Below are positions 6,865 through 14,672 of a stretch of DNA of 16,033 bases, in pieces. The stretch comes from CAYXWM01 sp964468805 (GTDB lineage: Bacteria; Bacillota; Clostridia; Lachnospirales; WRBF01): positions 1 to 16,033 of the forward strand of contig CAYXWM010000055.1 in the NCBI GenBank assembly GCA_964468805.1. Direction: 5' to 3'. Made by a program: the position numbers and the translations under genes. Below the pieces are notes generated by a model. It saw only the letters and a list, made by a program, of their open reading frames with translations. It was not told the DNA's origin and made no database searches. Position 1 is the first letter of the stretch. Each line of letters opens with the position of its first letter.

Positions 6865-7320
6865 TTATTTCCCTTTCTTTGCAGACTCCTTGTTAGACTC
6901 TTTTTTTGCCGCCTTTTTGGATTCTTTGTATTCTTTTTCGCTTTTTAAACCCTTCATGTCAACAATATAAATACCTGCCAGGTCTACCTTTATAGTTTTC
7001 TTTAGTGGTATAGCTTTGAAAACACGTTTGTCTGCAATGAGCGTCATAATTTGAGGGCCGATTTTTGCCTTTACCAAAGGCAGATTCATCATTTTTGTCA
7101 TCTTGGGCAATTGCTCCATAACGGCTTTGGGAAAATTTGCGTCCTTGGCTTTACCTTTCTTTTTATCGATAACATAAATAGACATGGTTTGCTTTGTTTT
7201 TGCTATCATTTCGTTTTGGGCAGTCATTTTATTGCTTGCCCAACGGTTTAAGAAATATAAACCCGCAACTATTGCAGCTACCAATGCTACAATCAATATT
7301 AGCCAATCAGTGGGTTGCAT
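6865..7320 (-). CDS. Small membrane-anchored protein of unknown function
   Basis: A protein of 151 residues. An N-terminal membrane segment lies at about 6-25, followed by N-R-W and a cytoplasm-type basic stretch, then a compact region (about 36-120) and a tail very rich in K, E, S and A (about 121-151). The segment PLVKAKIGPQIMTLIADKRV near the middle looks constrained, and the central region feels conserved rather than random, but I cannot name a family. The layout (one TM, then a short soluble domain) is YajC-like in outline only. The ATG at 7320 has GGAGG 10 bases upstream. It is the first gene of the cca-tdh-kbl array and lies 2 bases from cca. Low-complexity lysines in the tail may bind nucleic acid or membrane. 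Confidence 0.85.
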   Translation of the reverse strand: MQPTDWLILIVALVAAIVAGLYFLNRWASNKMTAQNEMIAKTKQTMSIYVIDKKKGKAKDANFPKAVMEQLPKMTKMMNLPLVKAKIGPQIMTLIADKRVFKAIPLKKTIKVDLAGIYIVDMKGLKSEKEYKESKKAAKKESNKESAKKGK

Positions 7321-7385
7321 GAGCGTTTTTCCTCCGTATAATTATTCTTATTTCTGCCCTCAAGGGTTGGGTATAGCAGTTTAAA

Positions 7386-7415
7386 ATAATAAAACTGAAA
7401 TAAATTGAAAATCAA
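7386..7415 (-). promoter_or_regulatory. Candidate promoter of the unknown gene-cca-tdh-kbl array
   Basis: On the minus strand there is TTGATT (7415-7410), an 18-base spacer and TATTAT (7391-7386). It would start transcription about 60 bases before the ATG at 7320. The match is moderate and AT-rich DNA gives many such hits. Confidence 0.4.
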
Positions 7416-7556
7416 CCAAAGTTTCAAGGATTAATTGAAATTTATTTTAGTACATTTTAAATAAACCGCTGTATACTTTTGGGCGGGAATTATTTTTTGC
7501 ATTTTGTATTTTAGCATGAAAATTTATATTTGAGAATAGTCAACATATAAAAATAG

Positions 7557-7565
7557 TGATATAAT
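7557..7565 (+). promoter_or_regulatory. Extended -10 promoter of cls
   Basis: TGATATAAT contains a perfect TATAAT (7560-7565) with the TGn extension. No good -35 box stands at the right distance, as is common for extended -10 promoters. The leader before the cls ATG would be about 165 bases. Confidence 0.5.
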
Positions 7566-7674
7566 ATGCAAAATACTAAAAGCTTACCCAAAAAGTTACA
7601 AAATTAAATATTTTTTCTTGTTAAGTGATTGATATAAATATTATTTACCTTTTATGATTACCTTTATAAAAATT

Positions 7675-7718
7675 CCTTTCGGCGTCTTGTTGAGTTGCTT
7701 TCATAAATCTGCCGAAGG
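7675..7718 (+). promoter_or_regulatory. Leader hairpin upstream of cls
   Basis: CCTTTCGGC (7675-7683) pairs with GCCGAAGG (7711-7718) with one bulged T and a 27-base loop. It ends 9 bases before the GGGGTG ribosome binding site. No T-run follows, so it is not a terminator. It could shape access to the cls start, but this is inference. Confidence 0.4.
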
Positions 7719-7739
7719 CTACTCTCCGGGGTGTGATGA

Positions 7740-9161
7740 ATGCTGATTTACGATATTTTGATAATACTGAATGTCTTTTTCGCCGGCTTTATAGTATTTC
7801 ATGAGAGAAAGCAACCGGCAGGCACCTGGGCTTGGCTGATGGTGGTACTGATATTGCCTTATGTGGGCTTTTTTCTATATCTTGCCATAGGGCTTGACAG
7901 TAAAAAAGACAGAATATTTTACCAAAAATATAAGAGGGATTTCGCTCTTTATGAAGAATGTATCAAACATAACGTAATGCAACTGCATACCTTGGATTTA
8001 TCGGAAAACAATGTTTTTCATAACTTCAAGGACATGATTTTTATGAACGAAAATGCCGGTAACGGAATCTTGACGGATAATAACCGCATTACTTTATTCA
8101 GCGAGGGTAATACTAAGTTCAAATCGCTTTTGGATGACATAAATTCCGCCAAGCATTTTATTTTTCTTCAATATTATATAGTAAGACGGGACAGCTTGGG
8201 TAAAAGTTTGGTTGAGGCACTGACCAAAAAAGCCGAAGAAGGCGTGGAAGTTAGGTTTTTGATAGACGGTATAGGCTCCTTTTTCACGTCAAAAAAACTG
8301 TTTGCTCCTCTGACAAAAGCCAAGGGCAAATTTGCAATTTTCTTATCGCCCTATTTTTTCAGGCTAAACTTCCGTAACCACAGAAAACTTGCCATCATAG
8401 ACGGAAAGATAGGTATGATAGGCGGTTTAAACATAGGCAACGAATACCTGGGGTTGGATAAGCGTTTCGGTTTTTGGCGTGATTCTCATATGAGGGTTGT
8501 GGGAAATGCAGTAAAGGAAATGACTTTGCGGTTTATTATGGACTGGAATTTTTGTTCCAAGGACAAATTCTCTAATATACGTTCTTATTTTCCCGAATTG
8601 AGTTATCCCAAAAACATAAACATGCAAATAGTATCCTCAGGGCCGGATACTAAATGGCAAACCATACATTACGCCTACGTAAAAATGATTAACGAGGCTG
8701 AAAAGTCAATCTTTATTCAAACACCCTATTTTGTTCCCGATGACTCTGTCTTTGAGTCTCTGCGTATTGCTGCCTTGTCGGGAATAGACGTTAGAATTAT
8801 GATACCCGCCAAACCCGATCACCCCTTTGTTTATTGGGCAAGCTTGTCATATTTGGGTCAGCTTTTGGATGCCGGAGTAAAATGTTACAAATACGAAAAC
8901 GGCTTCCTTCACAGCAAGACCCTTATTATAGATTCCTCTGTAAGTTCCTTGGGAACGGCTAATATGGATATGCGTTCTTTCCGATTAAATTTCGAAATAA
9001 ACGCCTTTATCTTTAATGAGCAAATAGCCAAGCAACTGGAGGAGCAATTCTTTATAGATATAAATTCAAGCACTCAAATTCTTTTGGAACATTATCAAAA
9101 ACGTTCCGCCGTAACCAAAATCAAAGAATCTGTTTCAAGGCTGATTTCTCCCTTGCTTTAA
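7740..9161 (+). CDS. cls: Cardiolipin synthase (phospholipase D family)
   Basis: Membrane enzyme that transfers a phosphatidyl group between two phosphatidylglycerols to give cardiolipin and glycerol. It has 473 residues, typical for bacterial Cls. Two N-terminal membrane segments (about 3-21 and 30-50) form the PLDc_N part. Two HKD catalytic motifs follow: H214-K216-D221 in NHRKLAIIDG and H391-K393-D398 in HSKTLIID. IQTPYFVPDDSV (326-337) and the GTANMDMRSF segment (405-414) are also typical. The ATG at 7740 has GGGGTG 6 bases upstream. An overlapping ATG at 7736 is out of frame and gives only 22 codons. The gene stands alone with its own promoter and a terminator-like hairpin. Family assignment is firm; the exact substrate preference is inferred. 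Confidence 0.93.
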   Translation: MLIYDILIILNVFFAGFIVFHERKQPAGTWAWLMVVLILPYVGFFLYLAIGLDSKKDRIFYQKYKRDFALYEECIKHNVMQLHTLDLSENNVFHNFKDMIFMNENAGNGILTDNNRITLFSEGNTKFKSLLDDINSAKHFIFLQYYIVRRDSLGKSLVEALTKKAEEGVEVRFLIDGIGSFFTSKKLFAPLTKAKGKFAIFLSPYFFRLNFRNHRKLAIIDGKIGMIGGLNIGNEYLGLDKRFGFWRDSHMRVVGNAVKEMTLRFIMDWNFCSKDKFSNIRSYFPELSYPKNINMQIVSSGPDTKWQTIHYAYVKMINEAEKSIFIQTPYFVPDDSVFESLRIAALSGIDVRIMIPAKPDHPFVYWASLSYLGQLLDAGVKCYKYENGFLHSKTLIIDSSVSSLGTANMDMRSFRLNFEINAFIFNEQIAKQLEEQFFIDINSSTQILLEHYQKRSAVTKIKESVSRLISPLL

Positions 9162-9219
9162 GGGCAATTTCTTAAAGGAAAGTATAAAAGAGGTTCAATA
9201 CAGGGGTAAAATTTTATCT

Positions 9220-9258
9220 GCATTCAGTCTTTAAATTTTGGCTGAATAGCAATTTTTT
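9220..9258 (+). terminator. Terminator of cls
   Basis: GCATTCAG (9220-9227) pairs with CTGAATAGC (9242-9250) with one bulged A, followed by AATTTTTT. It begins about 60 bases after the cls stop and lies just ahead of the glgP promoter. Confidence 0.6.
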
Positions 9259-9271
9259 AAAGTCTAACCAC

Positions 9272-9277
9272 TATAAT
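9272..9277 (+). promoter_or_regulatory. -10 box of glgP
   Basis: A perfect TATAAT lies 45 bases before the glgP ATG, with transcription expected near 9284. No clear -35 box is seen at 16 to 18 bases upstream, so an activator may help or the site may be weak. Confidence 0.45.
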
Positions 9278-9322
9278 ATTACATTGACTTTCCTAAACCA
9301 TTTTCCAAATAAGGAGGCAATT

Positions 9323-11782
9323 ATGGATTTCTTAGAAGGTATAACCAAGGAAGATTTAAAAGTACGTATTACTGAAAACGTAAAAACCATGTTCCGCAAA
9401 ACCCTGGCAACAGCAACCAGCGAGCAAATTTATCAGGCACTTGCTTTCACAATCAAAGACGTTGTAACCGATAAATGGATTTTAACTCATGACATTTATA
9501 AGGAGCAAAACGTTAAGGTTGTTTATTATCTTTCCATGGAATTTTTGATGGGCAGATTTTTGGGTAATATGATTATTAACCTGTCCATGTATAAAGAGGT
9601 TAAGGAAGTTCTTGAGGAATTGGGCATTGATTATAACCTGTTGATAGAAGCCGAAAAAGACCCCGGTTTGGGCAACGGCGGTCTGGGCAGACTTGCAGCT
9701 TGTTTCCTTGATTCCCTTTCAACTTTGAGCATACCTGCCTATGGCTGCGGTATACGTTACAACTACGGTATTTTTGAGCAACGTATAGAAAACGGCTATC
9801 AAATGGAATATCCGGATAACTGGCTGGAAAACGGGGATATTTGGGGCGTTAAACGTCCGGAATATGCTGTTGAAATAAACTTCGGCGGAACTGTTACTCC
9901 TGTTAGACAAGAAAACGGCAAATATAAATTTGTACAGGAAAACTGCCAAACCGTAATGGCTGTTCCTTATGATTACCCAATTTTGGGCTACGGAAACAAC
10001 ATGGTTAACACTTTGAGATTATGGGATGCGGAAGCCAAAAATAAATTTGACTTAAAATCCTTTAACCAAGGCAACTATGCAAAATCCGTAGAAGAACAAA
10101 ATCTTGCTCGTGTTCTTTCGGAGGTATTGTATCCTGCGGATGATTTGATGTCCGGCAAGGAATTGCGTTTGAAACAACAATATTTCTTTATTTCCGCTAC
10201 TTTGCAACGAGTACTTAAAAGACATCTTGAACTTAACGCTGATTTCAGCAGTCTTCCGGATAAAGTACAGTTCCAGTTAAACGACACTCATCCCAGTATG
10301 GCTGTTGCAGAGCTGATGCGTCTTTTGGTTGACGAATATGATTTGCTCTGGAACGATGCTTGGGAAATTACCAAGGCTACCTGTGCTTATACCAACCATA
10401 CCATAATGTCGGAAGCTTTGGAAAAATGGCCTATTGAATTGTTCAGCAGATTGCTTCCACGTATTTACATGATAGTTGAGGAAATTAACAAGCGTTTCTG
10501 TGCCTTGATTATTACTCGTTACGGTGAGGACCCTGTAAAATTACGCCGTATGGCTATTATAGCCGACGGTCAAATTCGTATGGCTTATCTCGCCATCGTG
10601 GGCAGTCATTCTGTAAACGGTGTTGCTCATATTCATACTGAAATACTTAAAAACCAAGAATTAACCGATTTCTACGAAATTTATCCGGAAAAATTCAACA
10701 ATAAAACCAACGGTATTACACAAAGACGTTGGCTGGCACATGCCAATCCCGGATTGTCTAATTTAATAAACAATACCATAGGCGACAAGTGGGTTACCAA
10801 CCTTGACGAATTGAAGAAACTTCAGCCCTTGGCAAAGGACAGAGCTTTCCAAGAAAAATTCATGAAGGTTAAACATGACAACAAGATTCATCTGTCTAAC
10901 TATATAAAGGAAACCAGAGGTATAGACGTAGACCCGTCATCTATTTTTGATATACAGGTTAAACGTCTCCATGAATATAAACGCCAGTTAATGAACATAC
11001 TCCACGTCTTGGATATGTACAATCAAATTCGTACCAATCCCGGAGTGGATACAGTACCCAGAACCTTTATCTTTGCGGCAAAGGCTGCGGCAAGTTATTG
11101 GAGAGCAAAGCTTATTATTAAGCTTATTAACTCCGTTGCCAATTTGGTAAACAACGACCCCTTGATGAAGGGCAGACTCTGCGTTTTGTTCTTGGAAAAC
11201 TACAGTGTTTCTCTTGCTGAAAAGCTTATACCTGCCTGTGACGTAAGTGAGCAAATTTCTACCGCCGGCAAGGAAGCCTCCGGTACAGGTAACATGAAGT
11301 TTATGCTCAACGGTGCCTTGACCATAGGTACTTTGGACGGTGCCAACGTTGAAATTCTTGAAGAAGTCGGCGAAGACAATATCTTTATCTTCGGGTTAAG
11401 AGCCGATGAGGTAAGCAAACTTTACCGTGACGGAAACTACGCTCCTTGGGATATTTACAATATGAACCAATCCGTGCGTATGGTAATGACCCAACTTATC
11501 AGCGGAATATTAACTCCCGATGAGCCCGATTTGTTCAGAGAACTTTACGAAGCATTGTTAAACGGTTTCAACGGATCACGTGCGGATGAATATTTCATAC
11601 TGAAAGATTTCGAAGCTTACGCCAAGACCCAAAGCCTAGTGTCCGAGAAATATTTAAGCAAGGCAAAATGGGCCGAATCGGCAATAATCAACACAGCCAA
11701 GAGCGGTAAATTCTCCAGCGATCGTACCATTCTTCAATACGCAAAAGAAATTTGGACCACCGAACCGGTTATAATTAAATAA
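9323..11782 (+). CDS. glgP: Glycogen phosphorylase
   Basis: PLP-dependent GT35 enzyme that splits glucose-1-phosphate from the non-reducing ends of alpha-1,4-glucan with inorganic phosphate, in the cytoplasm. It has 819 residues, a normal length for bacterial forms. Visible landmarks are GLGNGGLGRLAACFLDS (115-131), the VKRLHEYKRQL segment near 546-556, and EQISTAGKEASGTGNMKF, in which K659 is the predicted PLP lysine. The ATG at 9323 has AAGGAGG at ideal spacing; the frame stays open to a TTG at 9284, but that lacks a ribosome binding site. No glgA, glgB, glgC or glgD lies next to it, so it is a single-gene unit with its own promoter and a strong terminator. Maltodextrin phosphorylase activity cannot be excluded from sequence alone. 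Confidence 0.95.
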   Translation: MDFLEGITKEDLKVRITENVKTMFRKTLATATSEQIYQALAFTIKDVVTDKWILTHDIYKEQNVKVVYYLSMEFLMGRFLGNMIINLSMYKEVKEVLEELGIDYNLLIEAEKDPGLGNGGLGRLAACFLDSLSTLSIPAYGCGIRYNYGIFEQRIENGYQMEYPDNWLENGDIWGVKRPEYAVEINFGGTVTPVRQENGKYKFVQENCQTVMAVPYDYPILGYGNNMVNTLRLWDAEAKNKFDLKSFNQGNYAKSVEEQNLARVLSEVLYPADDLMSGKELRLKQQYFFISATLQRVLKRHLELNADFSSLPDKVQFQLNDTHPSMAVAELMRLLVDEYDLLWNDAWEITKATCAYTNHTIMSEALEKWPIELFSRLLPRIYMIVEEINKRFCALIITRYGEDPVKLRRMAIIADGQIRMAYLAIVGSHSVNGVAHIHTEILKNQELTDFYEIYPEKFNNKTNGITQRRWLAHANPGLSNLINNTIGDKWVTNLDELKKLQPLAKDRAFQEKFMKVKHDNKIHLSNYIKETRGIDVDPSSIFDIQVKRLHEYKRQLMNILHVLDMYNQIRTNPGVDTVPRTFIFAAKAAASYWRAKLIIKLINSVANLVNNDPLMKGRLCVLFLENYSVSLAEKLIPACDVSEQISTAGKEASGTGNMKFMLNGALTIGTLDGANVEILEEVGEDNIFIFGLRADEVSKLYRDGNYAPWDIYNMNQSVRMVMTQLISGILTPDEPDLFRELYEALLNGFNGSRADEYFILKDFEAYAKTQSLVSEKYLSKAKWAESAIINTAKSGKFSSDRTILQYAKEIWTTEPVIIK

Positions 11783-11795
11783 AGTAAGGATTAAG

Positions 11796-11830
11796 GCATT
11801 TTCTCTCTGCGGAGGGAAAGTGCTTTTTTT
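11796..11830 (+). terminator. Strong terminator of glgP
   Basis: GCATTTTCTCT pairs with AGGGAAAGTGC with a few G-T pairs (arms about 11796-11806 and 11813-11823), followed by seven T. It starts 13 bases after the glgP stop codon. Confidence 0.88.
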
Positions 11831-12042
11831 AAGACCTTGAGGGAGAAAACCGGGTATTTATTTTTAATTGTGATGTGTAATCCCGTTAGATAGAATTTGT
11901 GGGTTTGTTTATATATTTTTTAATCCGGCTACGACTTGTTTCTGACAATATTTTTAATGATTATAGGAATAATAAGCAGGTTCTTATGCAACTTTACAGC
12001 TTTGTTCAAATAAATGACAATTAACGGAAGGCATAATTTCTA

Positions 12043-12071
12043 TTGACATATTAAAAAATATTTGGTATGCT
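12043..12071 (+). promoter_or_regulatory. Promoter of the isc operon
   Basis: A perfect TTGACA (12043-12048), a 17-base spacer and TATGCT (12066-12071) predict a start near 12078. The imperfect -10 fits a promoter that is regulated. GGTATG occurs in the -10 region (12064) and again near 12098, and CCAT/ATGG arms flank 12090-12101. Either might form an IscR operator, but no consensus site is recognised. Confidence 0.7.
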
Positions 12072-12129
12072 GATGAAGTAATTAAAACCCATTAACATGG
12101 TATGGATTCATGCTCCGAGAGGTGATATT

Positions 12130-12588
12130 ATGAAAATATCCTCAAGAGGACGATACGGCCTGCGTGCCATGGTGGATTTGGCGGCTCATGAAAATGACCG
12201 CTGTATAACGCTAAAATCCATTGCCGAAAGGCAAGGTATTTCCGAACATTATCTGGAACAACTTATCGCCGCATTAAAAAAAGCCGGGTTTGTCAGAAGT
12301 ATACGCGGCTCCCAAGGCGGCTATCACCTCACCCGCGATCCTCTTACCACTACCGTGGGAGATATACTCAGGGCTTTGGAAGGTTCTTTGTATCCGGTGG
12401 AGTGTGTTTCGGAAAAGGAACGTACCGCCTGCGGACACGCCTCTTGTCATAACTGTGTTACCAAGCCCGTCTGGGAAAAATTGTACGAAACGCAAAATGA
12501 TGTTCTCGATTCGATTTCCCTACAGGATTTGGTTAACGATTATAACGCAATGAATAATTTGAATGACAGTAATTCAGATGAAGATTAA
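12130..12588 (+). CDS. iscR: Rrf2-family Fe-S regulator IscR
   Basis: DNA-binding regulator of 152 residues. The N-terminus MKISSRGRYGLRAMVDLA and a winged helix (about 1-80, with GISEHYLEQLIAALKKAGFV and RGSQGGYHL) are hallmarks of Rrf2 proteins. Four cysteines, C92, C101, C106 and C109, stand where E. coli IscR has C92, C98, C104 and H107, so a [2Fe-2S] cluster is likely. B. subtilis CymR, the other close relative, lacks these cysteines. The ATG at 12130 follows GAGAGGTGAT at normal spacing; an in-frame ATG at 12097 would add 11 residues without a good site. It heads the iscR-iscS-iscU operon and probably represses it when cluster-loaded. The acidic C-terminus (NSDED) is short and probably disordered. 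Confidence 0.92.
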   Translation: MKISSRGRYGLRAMVDLAAHENDRCITLKSIAERQGISEHYLEQLIAALKKAGFVRSIRGSQGGYHLTRDPLTTTVGDILRALEGSLYPVECVSEKERTACGHASCHNCVTKPVWEKLYETQNDVLDSISLQDLVNDYNAMNNLNDSNSDED

Positions 12589-12713
12589 TTATTTTTTATA
12601 TAAATAAGCAAAGCCGGCAAGAAATAACCGTGATAAAACGCAACAAGTTTTTGTCCGTGAATCTGCCGGGTGCAAATTATTATTTCATACTTGATAAACC
12701 GGAGGAATACTCA

Positions 12714-13925
12714 ATGGAACAGCTGATTTATTTTGACAACGCTGCCACTACACCTATACGTGAGGAAGTTTTGGATGCAATGCTGCCCTATCTAAAAGAG
12801 AACTTTGCCAATCCTTCCAGTGTATACGGTGTCGGTAGACAAAACAGAAGCAGCATAGACAAGGCAAGGGAGCAAGTGGCAAATGCTCTGGGTGCGGATG
12901 TCAAAGAAATTTATTTTACAGGAAGCGGTACAGAAGCCGATAACTGGGCAATTATGGGCGTAGCCCAAGCCAACGAGAAAAAAGGCAAACATATTATTAC
13001 AACCAAAATCGAACATCACGCCGTACTGAAAGTCTGCGAATATTTAGAAAAACAAGGTTATGAAGTAACCTATCTTTCCGTAGATAAGCACGGCTTAATA
13101 AGCATAGATGAACTGGAAAAGGCTATCAGACCGGATACGGTTTTAATTTCCGTAATGTACGCCAACAACGAAATAGGTACAGTGCAACCCATTAAAGAAA
13201 TCGGTGAAATTGCCAAGAAACACGGAGTTATCTTCCATACAGATGCTGTACAGGCAGTGGGTCATATTCCCATAAACGTTAAAGAACAAAATATAGACTT
13301 ATTATCCTTATCCGCACATAAAATTTACGGCCCCAAAGGCGTAGGCGTTTTATACGTTAAAAAAGGCGTTAAAATCAATAAATTAATCCACGGCGGCGCA
13401 CAGGAAAACAAAAAACGCGGCGGTACTGAAAACGTAGCCGGTATAGTGGCTCTGGGTACGGCTATTGAGTTAGCCTGCAAGGAAATGCCTCACGAAATTC
13501 AACAACAAGTATATCTGCGTAATAAATTAATCAACGGACTTTTGGAGAAAATTCCCAACGCAAGATTAAACGGACATCCCGAAAAACGCTTGCCCGGTAA
13601 CGCCAATATTTCTTTTGATTTCATAGAAGGCGAATCACTTTTACTTCTGCTTGACATGAAAAATATTGCTGCCTCCAGCGGCTCCGCCTGTACTTCCGGT
13701 TCTCTTGACCCGTCTCACGTACTTTTGGCTATAGGGTTGCCTCATGAAAAGGCACATGGCTCTTTGCGTATGTCCCTTGGTCGTTATAACACGGAAGCGG
13801 AAGTTGATTTTGTAATCAAAGAGTTGCCGGCTATGGTCAACAGATTAAGAGAAATGTCTCCTTTGTACGAAGATTACTGTAAATCATGCAATTGTAACTG
13901 CAAATCTTGCAAGGACACCAATTAA
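12714..13925 (+). CDS. iscS: Cysteine desulfurase (IscS/NifS) with C-terminal Cys cluster
   Basis: PLP enzyme that takes sulfur from cysteine as a persulfide and passes it to IscU and other acceptors. It has 403 residues. H101 in EHHAV, D177 in HTDAVQ and the PLP lysine K203 in SAHKIYGPKG are present, and the catalytic cysteine is C326 in SSGSACTSGS. The short active-site loop ahead of the cysteine and SGSACTSGSLDPSHVL mark the IscS/NifS group rather than SufS. The ATG at 12714 has GGAGG 8 bases upstream; an open frame back to a GTG at 12630 lacks a ribosome binding site. The family normally ends near MSPLYED; here a symmetric tail with C389, C392, C394, C396 and C399 is added. It sits between iscR and iscU. 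Confidence 0.95.
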   Translation: MEQLIYFDNAATTPIREEVLDAMLPYLKENFANPSSVYGVGRQNRSSIDKAREQVANALGADVKEIYFTGSGTEADNWAIMGVAQANEKKGKHIITTKIEHHAVLKVCEYLEKQGYEVTYLSVDKHGLISIDELEKAIRPDTVLISVMYANNEIGTVQPIKEIGEIAKKHGVIFHTDAVQAVGHIPINVKEQNIDLLSLSAHKIYGPKGVGVLYVKKGVKINKLIHGGAQENKKRGGTENVAGIVALGTAIELACKEMPHEIQQQVYLRNKLINGLLEKIPNARLNGHPEKRLPGNANISFDFIEGESLLLLLDMKNIAASSGSACTSGSLDPSHVLLAIGLPHEKAHGSLRMSLGRYNTEAEVDFVIKELPAMVNRLREMSPLYEDYCKSCNCNCKSCKDTN

Positions 13926-14022
13926 AGACTTATATTCACCGAATTTTTACTTATAAAATTTACAAGAAGCTTATTTTCATCCAACCAAACAATATTACAC
14001 TTCCGAAGAAAGGTGAAAGATT

Positions 14023-14460
14023 ATGTATAGCGAAAAAGTTATGGATCATTTCTCCAACCCACGAAATGTTGGCGAAATCCTTGATGCAAGCGGTATAGGA
14101 ACCGTAGGTAATGCCAAATGCGGCGATATTATGAAAGTTTATTTGAAAATAGAAGACAACATTGTTAAGGACGCAAAATTCAAAACCTTCGGATGCGGTG
14201 CCGCCGTTGCCACAAGCAGTATGGCTACAGAATTGGTAATAGGCAAAACCGTGGAAGACGCCCTGAAAGTTACAAACATTGCCGTTATGGAGGCGTTGGA
14301 CGGACTGCCCGCAGTAAAAGTTCATTGCTCCTGCCTTGCCGAAGAAGCTTTACACGCCGCTCTTTGGGATTATGCACAAAAGAACAATATGCAAATCGAA
14401 GGACTTAAACCACCGGTAGATGATATAGCCGAACACGAATTTGAGGACGACGAAGACTGA
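14023..14460 (+). CDS. iscU: Fe-S cluster scaffold protein IscU (NifU-like)
   Basis: Scaffold on which IscS-derived sulfur and iron are built into a [2Fe-2S] cluster for transfer to target proteins. It has 145 residues. The start MYSEKVMDHFSNPRNVG is typical, and the cluster ligands are C33 and D35 in AKCGD, C58 in FGCGAA, and H101-C102 in LPAVKVHCSC; an extra C104 follows. The LPAVK segment corresponds to the LPPVK chaperone-binding motif of E. coli IscU with one change. It lacks the zinc-site insertion of SufU and the C-terminal domains of full-length NifU. The C-terminus is acidic (EHEFEDDED). A good AAAGGTGA precedes the ATG. No hscA or hscB lies alongside. Confidence 0.95.
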   Translation: MYSEKVMDHFSNPRNVGEILDASGIGTVGNAKCGDIMKVYLKIEDNIVKDAKFKTFGCGAAVATSSMATELVIGKTVEDALKVTNIAVMEALDGLPAVKVHCSCLAEEALHAALWDYAQKNNMQIEGLKPPVDDIAEHEFEDDED

Positions 14461-14519
14461 TATGCGTAAGTTCCATACGTTGGAACAATTTACCCTGCAA
14501 ATTAAATATAAACAAAATC

Positions 14520-14539
14520 GGAGCTTAGGCTCCTTTTTT
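14520..14539 (+). terminator. Terminator of the isc operon
   Basis: GGAGC pairs with GCTCC (14520-14524 and 14529-14533) around a small loop, followed by six T and then a second T-rich run. It starts 60 bases after the iscU stop. Confidence 0.85.
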
Positions 14540-14561
14540 GTTTTTGTATTTATATTTATAC

Positions 14562-14672
14562 AAGTTATACTGATTCCATTTTAAACTGAGGACAAAAATA
14601 ATTGATTTTTTCAACGGTTCAAGGAAAAAACGATTATTTTTGTCCTTCATCTTATATGGAATTAGTATACTT
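14562..14672. repeat. Palindromic element A (111 bp)
   Basis: An imperfect palindrome with arms of nearly 50 bases. The arm core GGACAAAAATAAT (14590-14602) is exactly mirrored by ATTATTTTTGTCC (14633-14645). The outer arms ATACTGATTCCA and TGGAATTAGTAT (around 14567-14578 and 14657-14668) match with one change. The loop is about 11 bases. No second copy was seen in the window. Its right arm overlaps the left end of repeat copy 2. A MITE-like origin is the simplest reading. Confidence 0.65.

Larger units (their letters stand above)
7321..7739. other. Divergent promoter region
   Basis: A 419-base AT-rich region between the unknown membrane protein gene (minus) and cls (plus). It carries a candidate minus promoter (7386-7415), an extended -10 promoter for cls (7557-7565) and a hairpin just before the cls ribosome binding site (7675-7718). 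An imperfect inverted repeat (about 7499-7517 against 7566-7583) flanks the cls promoter. No further gene was seen. Confidence 0.6.
11783..12129. other. Intergenic region before iscR
   Basis: A 347-base gap that starts with the glgP terminator and ends with the iscR promoter and ribosome binding site. The middle part (11831-12042) is AT-rich, and I see no gene, repeat or recognised regulatory RNA in it. Confidence 0.6.

Noticed and set aside
7350..7382. Possible tRNA or small RNA around the CCCTCAAGGG hairpin
   Set aside because: No cloverleaf can be drawn and there is no T-loop or acceptor stem; only a 4-bp stem is visible.
7736..7804. Short ORF of 22 codons overlapping the cls start
   Set aside because: The ribosome binding site is only 2 bases from its ATG, and the overlap with cls makes it more likely a chance frame.
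9284..9322. Upstream TTG extension of glgP by 13 codons
   Set aside because: No ribosome binding site precedes it, and the ATG at 9323 has a perfect AAGGAGG. The TTG also lies at the predicted transcription start.
12630..12713. GTG extension of iscS by 28 codons
   Set aside because: The family starts at the MEQLIYFDNAATTP-type sequence, and GGAGG precedes the ATG at 12714. The extension lacks a site and looks like leader.
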